The position numbers and the translations under genes are program-made. A stretch of 64,000 bases of DNA from Paenibacillus massiliensis subsp. panacisoli DSM 21345 (GTDB lineage: Bacteria; Bacillota; Bacilli; Paenibacillales; Paenibacillaceae), in assembly GCF_000426545.1 (NCBI RefSeq), contig NZ_KE384534.1, forward strand, positions 591,040-655,039, given 5' to 3'. A model generated the notes under the pieces. The model had not been told where the DNA came from, did not search any database, and was given only the letters and a program-made list of their open reading frames with translations. Every line of letters begins with the position of its first letter. The stretch's first letter is position 1. This document shows, in pieces, positions 33,251 to 42,120 of the stretch.

Positions 33251-33436
33251 ATGAAAGCATCGGAGGACTTCATCAAGCAATTAGAATTATTATATGAACA
33301 ATACGAACAGGAAGTAACGGAGAAACTGAAATCTGGTACTCTTAAAGGCACTACCGCAAAGACTTATTTGACCCACTCCATTAATTTTGTCAGATGGTGT
33401 CGCGATGACTTCGTACCAGGGGATAGAAACAAGTAA
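33251..33436 (+). CDS. Small fragment related to restriction-gene N-termini
   Basis: A 61-residue frame: MKASEDFIKQLELLYEQYEQ, a lysine-rich middle, then AKTYLTHSINFVRWCRDDFVPGD. Similar N-terminal segments precede McrB-like or EVE-containing proteins in Bacillota, as I recall. It ends early, so it is probably the 5' stump of a truncated gene, whose decayed remainder follows at 33.5-33.8 kb. Confidence 0.45.
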   Translation: MKASEDFIKQLELLYEQYEQEVTEKLKSGTLKGTTAKTYLTHSINFVRWCRDDFVPGDRNK

Positions 33437-33553
33437 TGCAACCATGTTTAACCGCGCCTCGGCTAACAACATTTTGTTAGCCTTTCGAAATCATCTGCAG
33501 GCTGCAAAACCATATGCTAGAATGGAAAAAATACAACATATGAAGGTTTTGAT

Positions 33554-33843
33554 ATGTCTGTTTCTGATAGGAAAATCGTTTTCAAGTTAACGCAAACAAA
33601 TGGGTGTTCCTTCTCTACGATCAAGGGAAAGCAAATAATGTTTCAAGGAGTGCGAGGCGAAAAGCGGATCGTTGTTTACACACTGTACTCCAAGATCCGT
33701 ACAGTCGGTAAGGGTTGGTTCGACATACAACAAGACAGGTCGAGCTCTTGGACGATGCGGACATAGCAGTATTATCAGTTTGATTGGAAGGCGGAAACAT
33801 CTATTACGTATATTTCAAAGAACTACGTAAAATAATGATTTTC
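33554..33843 (+). pseudogene. Decayed 3' part of a restriction-type gene
   Basis: SDRKIVFKLTQTNGCSF...GKGWFDIQQD continues in another frame as QVELLDDADIAVLSV, a stop, then GGNIYYVYFKELRKIM. It reads as one C-terminal nuclease-like domain with a frameshift and a stop. Between 33844 and 34202 no gene is supported. Confidence 0.4.
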
Positions 33844-34202
33844 GATCTTCAGATTGTGAACTCAAATGAAGGTCAGCATTGGAAATTAATTATAAATTGG
33901 GGGAAATAACATTCAGGTAAGAGATTGCTGGGATAAGTTTCAAGCAGTACCTGAACGACTGATATCATAACTATTTTAGGTAATGGGTTGATCAATTTGT
34001 TCTTTGCATAGTGGTGAAATGAAGAGCGCATTTCAACTCTTGGGTGAGCATGGGAACGATATTAGTTGTAGTGTCATCTTGAGAGTGACGCAGTGTCTCT
34101 CATTCCAAATCAATCTAGGGCTTCATTGGCTAACGCTGGTGGAGCTTTTTTCTTATTGATAAGGAACAAGCGTTTAGATATACAAACGTTCGTGTAAGGG
34201 GG

Positions 34203-34394
34203 GTGAAAATTACTGCAGGTCTAAGTGTTGAAATAATCTATGAAGACGGGTCCGGCAACATCACGCAGCGCAAGATTGCTGTTCGTGGGGTTTGTGATGG
34301 TTTTATCCAAGCGACTGACCTTAGCAGCAACCAACCCCGGACATTTCGAACAGAGAACATACTCGCCTGGTCACCAATCAGTCAGACAGCTTAG
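34203..34394 (+). CDS. Small WYL-like protein next to yolD
   Basis: A 63-residue beta-rich protein (GLSVEIIYEDGSGNITQRKI, then RTFRTENILAWSP). The pattern resembles a truncated WYL-type barrel. GTG at 34203 follows AAGGGGG. It lies 11 bases before the yolD-like gene and is co-oriented, a pairing often seen near Y-family polymerase genes; no such polymerase gene is present here. Confidence 0.55.
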   Translation: MKITAGLSVEIIYEDGSGNITQRKIAVRGVCDGFIQATDLSSNQPRTFRTENILAWSPISQTA

Positions 34395-34405
34395 GAGTTG
34401 ATATC

Positions 34406-34741
34406 ATGGGGAAGAAGCTTCAGGGGAATGGGTTATTCGAAAGCTCACGATTTATGTTGCCGGAGCATGCAGAACGAATGAGACAGCATTATATAGAAGA
34501 AACTCGGAAATCTAAGCCGATCTTGGATGCTCAAGAGATTGAGCAAATTGAACAAGCGCTTGTGAATTCGTACAACCGGCGTGTGCCTGTCGAACTGAAG
34601 GTATTTGATCCGTTTGAGGACGTTCGATTGAGTGGAGTGGTGACAGCTTTAAATACGTCCATTAGGGAAATTAAGCTTAGGCAGGGTGAGGAGGATTACA
34701 AGTGGATCAAGCTTAGCCACATCATGGCAGCGTACATATAG
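34406..34741 (+). CDS. YolD-like family protein
   Basis: A 111-residue YolD-like protein: FMLPEHAERMRQHYIEETRK and KPILDAQEIEQIEQAL, followed by a beta segment with VRLSGVVTALNTSIREIKL. YolD proteins usually accompany DinB/UmuC (UvrX-like) polymerases in SOS-type operons. Here the polymerase is missing, so the pair is an orphan or remnant. Confidence 0.75.
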   Translation: MGKKLQGNGLFESSRFMLPEHAERMRQHYIEETRKSKPILDAQEIEQIEQALVNSYNRRVPVELKVFDPFEDVRLSGVVTALNTSIREIKLRQGEEDYKWIKLSHIMAAYI

Positions 34742-34806
34742 TAAAGGCGAGGAATATATCTGGGCTCTTTCATGTTATAATTTGGCATATACGAGGAGGG
34801 TTATAT

Positions 34807-35640
34807 ATGAGGATTTGGCAAGTAAGTGCTGGTGAAAATACTTTGAATATTGATATTCAGGATGAATTAGATCCAGAGATAGATTCTTTAATACGTAGTA
34901 TCTCTTTTGGTGAACAAATCAAATATAAATGGGGGCCCCTTAAAGTTCTATATAAAAAAGATAAAGGAAAATACACCGATTTTCCTAGGTACGCCCCTGG
35001 CAGATTTGTTATGAATGATAAAGCTTTATCTGTACTGAAGCCCTTGATTGCTGATTTGGTGGAGATACTTCCTTTAAGAGATGATAAGTATAACTTTTAC
35101 TTTTGCAATGTAATTAATATATTGGATTGTGTTGATAAAGAAAAGTCTGTCCCTGTAATTAGTTCCGTCACGAATAAAGTGTCTTCATACGAAAGTATGT
35201 ATCTCTACAAAGAAATGGTTGTAGGAAGCGAAAAGAGACATATCTTTAAAATCCCGGAGTTAATAAGAACTAGAATTTATGTATCCGACGAATTCCGTGA
35301 TGCTGTGTTGAAGGCTGGTCTAAAAGGGCTAAACTTTGACATAGTGTGGGATTCAGAGTTCACGAAAGAAGATGAAATTGCCCAGCAGGAGAGATATGAT
35401 AATTATTTGGCTGAACTTGAGAAGAGCAAGGGAGTCGAAATGGATTGGAACACAGCTATGGAGCTTCTTAACGAAGGTAAAGCGGTAGCTAGTGCTCATT
35501 GGAAATTGAAAAAAGATGAAAACAAGGAGCTTCTGGTAGGGCGATTAACCTATGACCTTGATTATGAATTTGCAAAGCTAATCTATATTCCTCCTATTCT
35601 TTTGGATTTGAAGTGGCATGAAGTCGAACGGGGCGTTTAG
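34807..35640 (+). CDS. Imm11-like (DUF1629) immunity protein
   Basis: A 277-residue protein. The end of its first half, VLKPLIADLVEILPLRDDKY, then FYFCNVINILDCVDKEKS, and later RIYVSDEFRDAVLKAGLKGLNF follow the order of the DUF1629/Imm11 family, which neutralise polymorphic toxins. GAGGAGG site. No toxin gene stands next to it, so it is an orphan immunity gene that could protect against toxins of neighbours. Confidence 0.65.
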   Translation: MRIWQVSAGENTLNIDIQDELDPEIDSLIRSISFGEQIKYKWGPLKVLYKKDKGKYTDFPRYAPGRFVMNDKALSVLKPLIADLVEILPLRDDKYNFYFCNVINILDCVDKEKSVPVISSVTNKVSSYESMYLYKEMVVGSEKRHIFKIPELIRTRIYVSDEFRDAVLKAGLKGLNFDIVWDSEFTKEDEIAQQERYDNYLAELEKSKGVEMDWNTAMELLNEGKAVASAHWKLKKDENKELLVGRLTYDLDYEFAKLIYIPPILLDLKWHEVERGV

Positions 35641-35717
35641 ACGCTCTAATCAGTCGCGTAGCAGTGATAACTTTATTTTTCTGCTTTTTATTAAAATAGC
35701 AGTGTTTTTCCATAAAG

Positions 35718-35752
35718 AAATGAGCCGTCCTGCTAAAGATAACGGCTCATTT
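35718..35752 (+). terminator. Intrinsic terminator
   Basis: AAATGAGCCGT (35718-35728) and ACGGCTCATTT (35742-35752). From here to 36185 no gene is seen, only the recurrent motif at 35942 and AT-rich promoter-like sequence. Confidence 0.7.
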
Positions 35753-36185
35753 CTAATGACCTAAGTCTGACTGACCGCTCTATTAGCGGTAGTTGTACAC
35801 AGGGATCGGTTGCAGCCGATTCCTTTTTCTATTTATGCGGTAATCATACAGGCAACGTGACTGCCAATACAAATAATGTGTTCATAAACTTAGTAAGCAG
35901 CAGTTATTTTGTCATATTTCTGTGGAATATGGAAATAACACATGGTATATTTATCCTATTACTATTTACCTATGAAATAATATGCAAGGATTGCTAAAGT
36001 CCTGTTATGATGTTGCAAGGTTTGCTTTATTTAGACTTGCGACAATAGTTTGGGGGCTATGAAGAAATGATCAATGGTGCCTACTATTTTAGTAAACAGA
36101 TAGGATTTAATGCAGTCTAAAAATTTTTGTTAGCTTTAGTTGGCTGGGTTCAAAATAAATAAAAATATCAGCAGGAGTGAATAGA

Positions 36186-37307
36186 ATGAAAAAAAAGTTA
36201 ATGCTTATCTTTGTGTCATTCGTATTTTTGACAATTTGTTCCCCACATTCAAAAGTGGAAGCCAAGTCAAACATTGTTCCCGATGACGCCTATGTCTCAT
36301 TTGAGGTAGCGGTTTTTATAAATGGTAAACTTCAAATTATGCCTGAAAAAGCATATGTCATAGAGTCTGGCGTGAAATATCCTGATTTGTATCTGCCTTT
36401 TAAACTATTAACGAAAATTAATGATATCACTGTTAATTATTCTAAGCCTATAACAATTCAATCGAGTGCAGGTGTTTTTCCTATAGATCAGACGAATTCC
36501 GTTTTGTATGAAAATAAGACTTATTTGAGTCTTGAACAATTTTATAAGATGACTGGCTTTCAAGGTAAGCGTGATTTTTGGGCAAATTCAGTATTTTTGT
36601 GGAACAACGAAGAAGGAGAACTGAAATCCAAGGAATTAATGAGTGAGCTGGATAAAATATCAAGTGATAATATAAAGTCTTATATGGGACAAAAAGTTTA
36701 TCTCTATGATGGAGAAAGAGTTGGTTGGGTTACTGAGATCAATTATGGCTCTGAATATGTTACCAATATGACGATCGTTCTCAACAATGGGAAATATGTA
36801 AAGAGTAAGGTTATTAATGAGCATTTTAATGATTTTTGTAGTTATTTTGAATTTGAAATAATTGACGGCCTCTACGCTGGAAAGTATTATTGGGCTGATA
36901 AAATTGAATTACCATCATCTAACCCGTTACAACACCTTGAAAAGGTATATTTCAAATCAGTGAAAATTAAAGGTAAGAGTTTAATTATTGAAGCGAAACG
37001 TGCAAATGGAGCGAATCAAACATTCAAGCTGCCATTTATATATGAACCTTCAGATCCAATTAAAAGCGGCTTTTATATTTCCAATCCCAAGGCTCCATAT
37101 CCCGGATGGTCATCTGCGATATGGAGCAAGATTTCACAGCAGAAGATTTCTACAGGTATGAATAAAGACCAAGTTTATCTTTCATGGGGAGAACCTGATG
37201 ATGTAAATTCATATACAAGCAGCTCGCTAAAAATAGAACAATGGGTGTATGGAAGAACGTATTTACACTTTTATAATGGCAAACTTGAATCGTGGACAGA
37301 ATTATAG
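36186..37307 (+). CDS. Secreted protein with copper-amine-oxidase-like N-domain
   Basis: A 373-residue exported protein. MKKKLMLIFVSFVFLTICSP and an AKS cleavage region form the signal peptide. Residues about 35-130 (VFINGKLQIMPEKAYVIESG..., then KTYLSLEQFYKMTGF) resemble the 'copper amine oxidase N-terminal' stalk domain common in Paenibacillus surface proteins. The last 50 residues (GMNKDQVYLSWGEPDDVNSY, then EQWVYG) form a SmpA/BamE-like motif seen in many Bacillota exoproteins. ATG 36186 is chosen for its spacing from AGGAG. Confidence 0.75.
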   Translation: MKKKLMLIFVSFVFLTICSPHSKVEAKSNIVPDDAYVSFEVAVFINGKLQIMPEKAYVIESGVKYPDLYLPFKLLTKINDITVNYSKPITIQSSAGVFPIDQTNSVLYENKTYLSLEQFYKMTGFQGKRDFWANSVFLWNNEEGELKSKELMSELDKISSDNIKSYMGQKVYLYDGERVGWVTEINYGSEYVTNMTIVLNNGKYVKSKVINEHFNDFCSYFEFEIIDGLYAGKYYWADKIELPSSNPLQHLEKVYFKSVKIKGKSLIIEAKRANGANQTFKLPFIYEPSDPIKSGFYISNPKAPYPGWSSAIWSKISQQKISTGMNKDQVYLSWGEPDDVNSYTSSSLKIEQWVYGRTYLHFYNGKLESWTEL

Positions 37308-37326
37308 GATGAATTAGTGGCAAAGC

Positions 37327-37366
37327 AAAAGACTCGGCTATCAATCAGATGGCTGAGTCTTTTGTT
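37327..37366 (+). terminator. Intrinsic terminator
   Basis: AAAAGACTCGGC and GCTGAGTCTTTT with one mismatch. Ends the exported-protein gene. Confidence 0.7.
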
Positions 37367-37512
37367 ATGTACACCACCCTGATAAAGATACACTCTTATA
37401 CCATAAAGTGGTATTATTGCATAGAGAAATAATAACAGGGACTAACTTATTGATTATTTGTCTACCTTCATGCTTTCCCTGATAGTTGTCAACATTTGAA
37501 GGGGTGGTTATC

Positions 37513-38913
37513 TTGAATCTTACAACCACGATACGCTCAGAAGTAGAACAATTTATGGAACGTGAACAATTGAAACTTAGTGATTTGGGTCGGCTGACAG
37601 GGTTGAATGTTGGAACACTCAGCTCTGTAATTACGGGTGGTAAAATCATGGCGATTAACCAATTGGACAGAATTACTAGCGCGATGGGGCTCCCAGAAGG
37701 ACATTTTTACGATACTTACATACAAGATAACTTAACAGCTAACCAGCCCAATTGGAGACGAATAAAACCATTTATATTCAGATGCGCCCAGTTAGACAAA
37801 ATGGAGTACATTCGGCAGGTTGTTAGTTGGATGTTGGAGAATCCGATATACTGCACCGTTTTGTTTGATGGAGCAGAGGAGCTTCTGCAGGAAGGGCAAA
37901 AAGACGCAGCGGCTTTGGTCTATGAAGCTGTTGCAGTAACGGAGCGTTCCCAGCATTCTGAACGTCTTGCACTCTGCCAATATCGTTTATTTACGATTAG
38001 GATTAGTGACGATCAAATGCAAAACCTTCGTATTGCCGCACAGTTCGAGCCATACGTAGAAAGATTGGATGAAATTTTACAGCTTGATGCACTAAAGGAT
38101 TTAGCCAATTTATATCGCTCTCTACGTAAATGGGACAAGTTAGATGATTTCGCAGAACGTATGGGAACCAAAGCGAGAACGAATTACTTCTCAGAACGAA
38201 GAAAAGTCGTTAGTGACGAAGATTCGCATCATAAACTAAGCAGACCGCTATTTGTATATATTGCATACAGCGACTTACTTCGCGGTGAAGTATGCCACGA
38301 GCTAGGAGACTATCAGCAAGCTCTGCAATTCATTTCAGGTTACGCTGATCTGGACTGGGTTAAGGAGAGCGATGAAGAAACACTTCATTGGAAGGGGTTA
38401 TTCAAGGAATGGGCAAAAACCAATGCCTACGTCACAAAACTGTTTTCTGGAGATTTAAGTGTTCTAATGGAATATGTATCTTATATAGATACTCAAAAAG
38501 ATGACATTTTGCTGTCATTACTTAATATTGCCGAACTAGCCAATCATTTTAATATTGATGCAGCATACATTTTCAAACACTTTGCACCTGAAATTAACTT
38601 GTTAATGGATAGTGAAAATATACCAGGAATGAATAATACAAGATTAAAGTCGGAACGGCTTGCACGTCTATTCTATGAACTGTCTGAATACTATCTACAT
38701 AAAGGCGAATATGAGATTGGTTATATGTATTTATTAAAAAGTTTGGCAAAATCAACTACGATTAACTATGACACAATTGTTGTTAAATGTGTGGGGTTAT
38801 TTGAAACGTTTAGGAAGTATGCCAGTACTGATACGCAGTCAGACTATCAAAAACTATTTAAAGAGGTGCATCAAAGTGAAAAAAAGAATCGTGTTACTTC
38901 TAACCGTCTTTAG
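37513..38913 (+). CDS. RRNPP-type quorum-sensing regulator (HTH plus TPR)
   Basis: A 466-residue protein with an N-terminal helix-turn-helix (residues about 5-60: EQLKLSDLGRLTGLNVGTLS, then SAMGLPEGHFY) and a long helical TPR array to the end. This is the layout of PlcR/AimR/Rgg-type regulators, which bind DNA and an imported peptide. TTG 37513 follows GAAGGGG by eight bases. Its last codons overlap a small gene for a secreted peptide, the expected cognate signal. A broken relative lies at 12.2-13.1 kb. What it controls is not visible. Confidence 0.75.
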   Translation: MNLTTTIRSEVEQFMEREQLKLSDLGRLTGLNVGTLSSVITGGKIMAINQLDRITSAMGLPEGHFYDTYIQDNLTANQPNWRRIKPFIFRCAQLDKMEYIRQVVSWMLENPIYCTVLFDGAEELLQEGQKDAAALVYEAVAVTERSQHSERLALCQYRLFTIRISDDQMQNLRIAAQFEPYVERLDEILQLDALKDLANLYRSLRKWDKLDDFAERMGTKARTNYFSERRKVVSDEDSHHKLSRPLFVYIAYSDLLRGEVCHELGDYQQALQFISGYADLDWVKESDEETLHWKGLFKEWAKTNAYVTKLFSGDLSVLMEYVSYIDTQKDDILLSLLNIAELANHFNIDAAYIFKHFAPEINLLMDSENIPGMNNTRLKSERLARLFYELSEYYLHKGEYEIGYMYLLKSLAKSTTINYDTIVVKCVGLFETFRKYASTDTQSDYQKLFKEVHQSEKKNRVTSNRL

Positions 38914-38986
38914 TTTAATATTTACGTGTGGAGTTTATGTGCCAGGAACAGGGTACCAAGTGCAAGATCATAAGGGTGAAGCTTAA
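38876..38986 (+). CDS. Secreted signal propeptide (Phr-like)
   Basis: A 36-residue peptide: GTG start, MKKRIVLLLTVFSLIFTCGV as signal, then YVPGTGYQVQDHKGEA as exported tail. AAAGAGGTG lies seven bases upstream. The gene overlaps the receptor's 3' end by 38 bases in another frame, the usual position for cognate peptides of RRNPP receptors. The mature peptide is probably a C-terminal piece of 5-10 residues; its exact ends cannot be read from DNA. Confidence 0.65.
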   Translation: MKKRIVLLLTVFSLIFTCGVYVPGTGYQVQDHKGEA

Positions 38987-39061
38987 CAATCAAGATCACA
39001 ATCAAAGTATTTGAGTTTGCTCTACATAGTATAAGTGATTAAAGTTTCTTACAAGTTGAGG

Positions 39062-39098
39062 TAACCAGTCGAAGGAGTTGAAAACCGCCGACTGGTTA
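39062..39098 (+). terminator. Terminator hairpin repeated at window end
   Basis: TAACCAGTCG/CGACTGGTTA with a 17-base loop, followed by TTTA. A near-identical hairpin lies at 63864-63899. From 39100 to 39720 no gene is supported. Confidence 0.65.
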
Positions 39099-39720
39099 TT
39101 TAAGCTGATACAAATTGAGCCGACTGTGTCAGTTCTCAGTGTGTTGTACCAACGGACAAAGGGTACTCTGCATACAGAGGGCTCCTGCTATCATTCCTAA
39201 ATATGTTCTATAAGAGTCGTTATATAATCATCTGTCATTATAAATTTGTGTAACAATGAATAATAGCATTTTTCTGTCGTTCAGCTTGTTGGTAGCATTC
39301 CTCTGCTTAATCTACATGCCCGTTCCTCATCAATAATCCCTTGGTTTCTGTCTTCAGTCACATTTCATAGGCGCTTGAATAATACGCACGATCCCATGGA
39401 TCACTTGCTAAACGTTACAGATTCCCCAGCAGACCTTCGAGACTATACATTTACCCATTTTAATCTCATGCCTAACAATCCTTATAGCTATCCATATCAT
39501 ACTGAAAAGCCTGCAAAAATGCGTATGGGTATTTCACGAATGTGAAGGCACAACAGACTAATTTCAAACATTAGCCTTATAGTAAAAATTAACTATTATA
39601 ATGTAAAATTACATTGTATTTAAAATAGAACAATTCATAGGATTTGTTCACTTGATTCCAATTTTTATAATATGATTGCATCTTCACATATCAATCTGGA
39701 AAAGGCAGTGAGAGGCAGCA

Positions 39721-40866
39721 ATGAACAGATCACAAGCCATCGAGCATTTTGAACAGAATACGGTGATCCCACAAGTGCAAGATATGCTTCAACGGCTTGA
39801 ATCTTACTATCAGCTACATAAGTTCCAGCTAGCCCAGTCATTCTGGGTTTCCATAGAACAGATCATTGCAGGATATGAAGCTTTGCAGGAACAAGGGCAG
39901 CAAGATGCGCTTGGTTATATTACATTCTCTCTTCTACGAACATCCATGCTCAGGGGGCAGAGTCTCTACTTGGTAGAAGCCTCGAACAGGCTCTGGTTCC
40001 TTGACGAACAGGCGTACTCTGCGTGCTATGACGGGGCCTGGGCCTATAGCTTCTTGAAGCCATTAGAGACAGAGCTGTTGCAGACGGCCAAAAAGTATGC
40101 TGGAGCGATTGACCCGACAGATGTGCAGCGATGGATCATGAATACAGCAGCATTCGTCCATCAGTACGTGCTTGCATTAGCCCGCTATACCTTGCGACAT
40201 CATGAAGATCAACTGATGTACAGATTGGACCGTGTCCGACTTGAGCGTGAATGTGAAATTCGCGTTGGTGAATATCGGGATCTGAGCGAGATTGTGTATA
40301 AGCTAGATCGCAGAGAGCGCTCTGCAGAAGAGCTAGGGAATGAGCTGTCAGGCAGACATGAATTTGCGTATTCCGGTGAGGTGTTCCGTGATGCCGAGCT
40401 GTCGCAAGGAGATTACACAGGAATTCATTTGTACTATAGCGATCTGCGTGGAAGCTCATGCAGGGGGAGTCAATTCACGAATGGCTATTTAGTAGGGTCT
40501 CGCTGGGATGAAGCGGACTTATGTGATGCGGATTTCAGTCAGGCATTTCTGGCAGAGGCGAGCTTTAAAGGGGCAGACCTGCGTGGTGCGTCTTTTCGAG
40601 GTTGCATAGGAACGGCAGGCTTATTGGCGGAGAAGCACTGGGAACGACCTGGCTATGAGCCGGTATGCTTCACAGGTGCTAATCTGGCGGGGGCAGATTT
40701 TACGGGCGCTTGGTTGCCCGGTGCTGATTTTCGGGGAGCCTTGCATGTGGATGAGGCTATGCTTCAAGGGGCCTGGCTGGAAGGAGCACAATTCTCTTCA
40801 GATGTATCTGAGGGATTCGAGCTGCCCAGCAAGACAGCAACGAATAGGAAGCTGGTGGAATCATGA
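39721..40866 (+). CDS. Pentapeptide-repeat protein of the VgrG locus
   Basis: A 381-residue protein. The first 210 residues are helical; residues about 230-350 form a right-handed pentapeptide-repeat helix (A(D/N)LxG units such as ADLCDADFSQAFLAEASFKG and ANLAGADFTGAWLPGADFRG). Pentapeptide-repeat proteins with this layout accompany VgrG and DUF4280 genes in Bacillota and Proteobacteria and may serve as adaptor or chaperone. It overlaps the next gene by four bases and so starts a tight operon. Confidence 0.75.
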   Translation: MNRSQAIEHFEQNTVIPQVQDMLQRLESYYQLHKFQLAQSFWVSIEQIIAGYEALQEQGQQDALGYITFSLLRTSMLRGQSLYLVEASNRLWFLDEQAYSACYDGAWAYSFLKPLETELLQTAKKYAGAIDPTDVQRWIMNTAAFVHQYVLALARYTLRHHEDQLMYRLDRVRLERECEIRVGEYRDLSEIVYKLDRRERSAEELGNELSGRHEFAYSGEVFRDAELSQGDYTGIHLYYSDLRGSSCRGSQFTNGYLVGSRWDEADLCDADFSQAFLAEASFKGADLRGASFRGCIGTAGLLAEKHWERPGYEPVCFTGANLAGADFTGAWLPGADFRGALHVDEAMLQGAWLEGAQFSSDVSEGFELPSKTATNRKLVES

Positions 40867-41387
40867 AATATTGGATTGGCAAGCCGGAGCACAGCATTGT
40901 GTATCCGGCCATCCCTGTATGGGATGAAGAGGCGAATGGAGAGGACTTGAGTCTCGCGGATTGGACACAATGGCCAGAGTCCAGTGCAGCCCAGTTCCGC
41001 GTGCGAGGCCATGATCTTACGGTCTACCCTGATCTGATGCTTGGAGAGCTGCTGCTCGTGTCCGATTCCGTGCATGAACTGCTGCGCATCTATATGCCAC
41101 AGCTATTCAGCCGGATGGCGCTGCTGCGTGATCTGGATCGAATGGAGCAGCGGCTCTACTGGCTTGTCCAGCCTCCACTTGTCGATGGTATGGGTACGCG
41201 GAGCGAGTGGCAGCTTGGAGGTGGGCTACAAAAGCTCGTCGTGAATCAGCAGGGGATGCAACAGCAGCCTTTGGCGCGATTGCGGGGATTGCGTGAACCT
41301 TACCTCATCCTGGAGCTTGCGCTTGCAGAAAGTATGCTGCGTAGAGGATATGTTGGTATGCAACTGGAAGAGGCTGAACTGCAGTAG
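40863..41387 (+). CDS. Uncharacterised protein of the VgrG locus
   Basis: A 174-residue protein (MKYWIGKPEHSIVYPAIPVW). Tryptophan- and leucine-rich, mostly helical in the second half. It resembles the imm11-N or DUF1629-type start only in the first few residues. Coupled to the pentapeptide gene (ATGA overlap). Probable loading or adaptor factor, inferred from position. Confidence 0.65.
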   Translation: MKYWIGKPEHSIVYPAIPVWDEEANGEDLSLADWTQWPESSAAQFRVRGHDLTVYPDLMLGELLLVSDSVHELLRIYMPQLFSRMALLRDLDRMEQRLYWLVQPPLVDGMGTRSEWQLGGGLQKLVVNQQGMQQQPLARLRGLREPYLILELALAESMLRRGYVGMQLEEAELQ

Positions 41388-41430
41388 AAGCCAATGACGA
41401 ATAGCCAATCAACAAGAAGGAGGAGTATCC

Positions 41431-42120
41431 ATGGAACATCTGGAGAAGAAGCACCTGGATGAAATGATGGTTAGCCTGCGCCAAATCCAACAGGAGGAGC
41501 CAGCGGAAGACGTTGAGGGCCTTGAGGATCTGGAGATCGCAGAGGCAGAAACATTAGAGGAAGTTATCGCACTCGGGGAAGCTTCAGAGCAGTCGCTGAA
41601 GGGAATGCGTCGTGTAGACGGAGAGATTCTGATGTTCGCAGAACGTCTGCTGCTGGATGGACGAGTAGGGATGACGATGCCAGTTACATTTCATGAGATG
41701 GCACCGGAGCTCAAGCAAATGAAGTATCCGTCCGCCCATCGCCCATCTCTGATCCTGACGAATCAGGAGGGGAGCATCAATCTGGCTTTGAACTGGATCG
41801 ACAGCGATGTCGGCTCCCAGGATGTAGAGCAGCTCACGACGGACATGACAGCCGTTATCAAGCAGACACAGCGCATTCAGGAATGGCAGAGCGAGGGCTT
41901 GGTGGACCTTCACGGTCAACAGCTCGGCTATTGTGAATTCACGACGCCTGTATGGAATGACTTGCTGTATCATCTGATGTTCTTCACGGAGCTGGAGGGC
42001 CAGGCCTTCATCGGCACCTTTAACTGTACCGCTGAGCATCTACTGATCTGGAGGCCATTCGCCTACCGAATGTTATCCACCCTGAAGCTGAATCCTGCGA
42101 GAGGAGAAGAGACACTATGA
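41431..42120 (+). CDS. DcrB/DUF1795-like protein of the VgrG locus
   Basis: A 229-residue protein. The acidic N-terminal 55 residues are followed by a domain with RVGMTMPVTFHEM, SLILTNQEGSINLALNW, and HGQQLGYCEFTTPVW, an order like DcrB/DUF1795 domains, which in type VI systems act as effector chaperones (Eag type). AAGGAGGAG site. It overlaps the VgrG gene by four bases. Confidence 0.65.
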   Translation: MEHLEKKHLDEMMVSLRQIQQEEPAEDVEGLEDLEIAEAETLEEVIALGEASEQSLKGMRRVDGEILMFAERLLLDGRVGMTMPVTFHEMAPELKQMKYPSAHRPSLILTNQEGSINLALNWIDSDVGSQDVEQLTTDMTAVIKQTQRIQEWQSEGLVDLHGQQLGYCEFTTPVWNDLLYHLMFFTELEGQAFIGTFNCTAEHLLIWRPFAYRMLSTLKLNPARGEETL

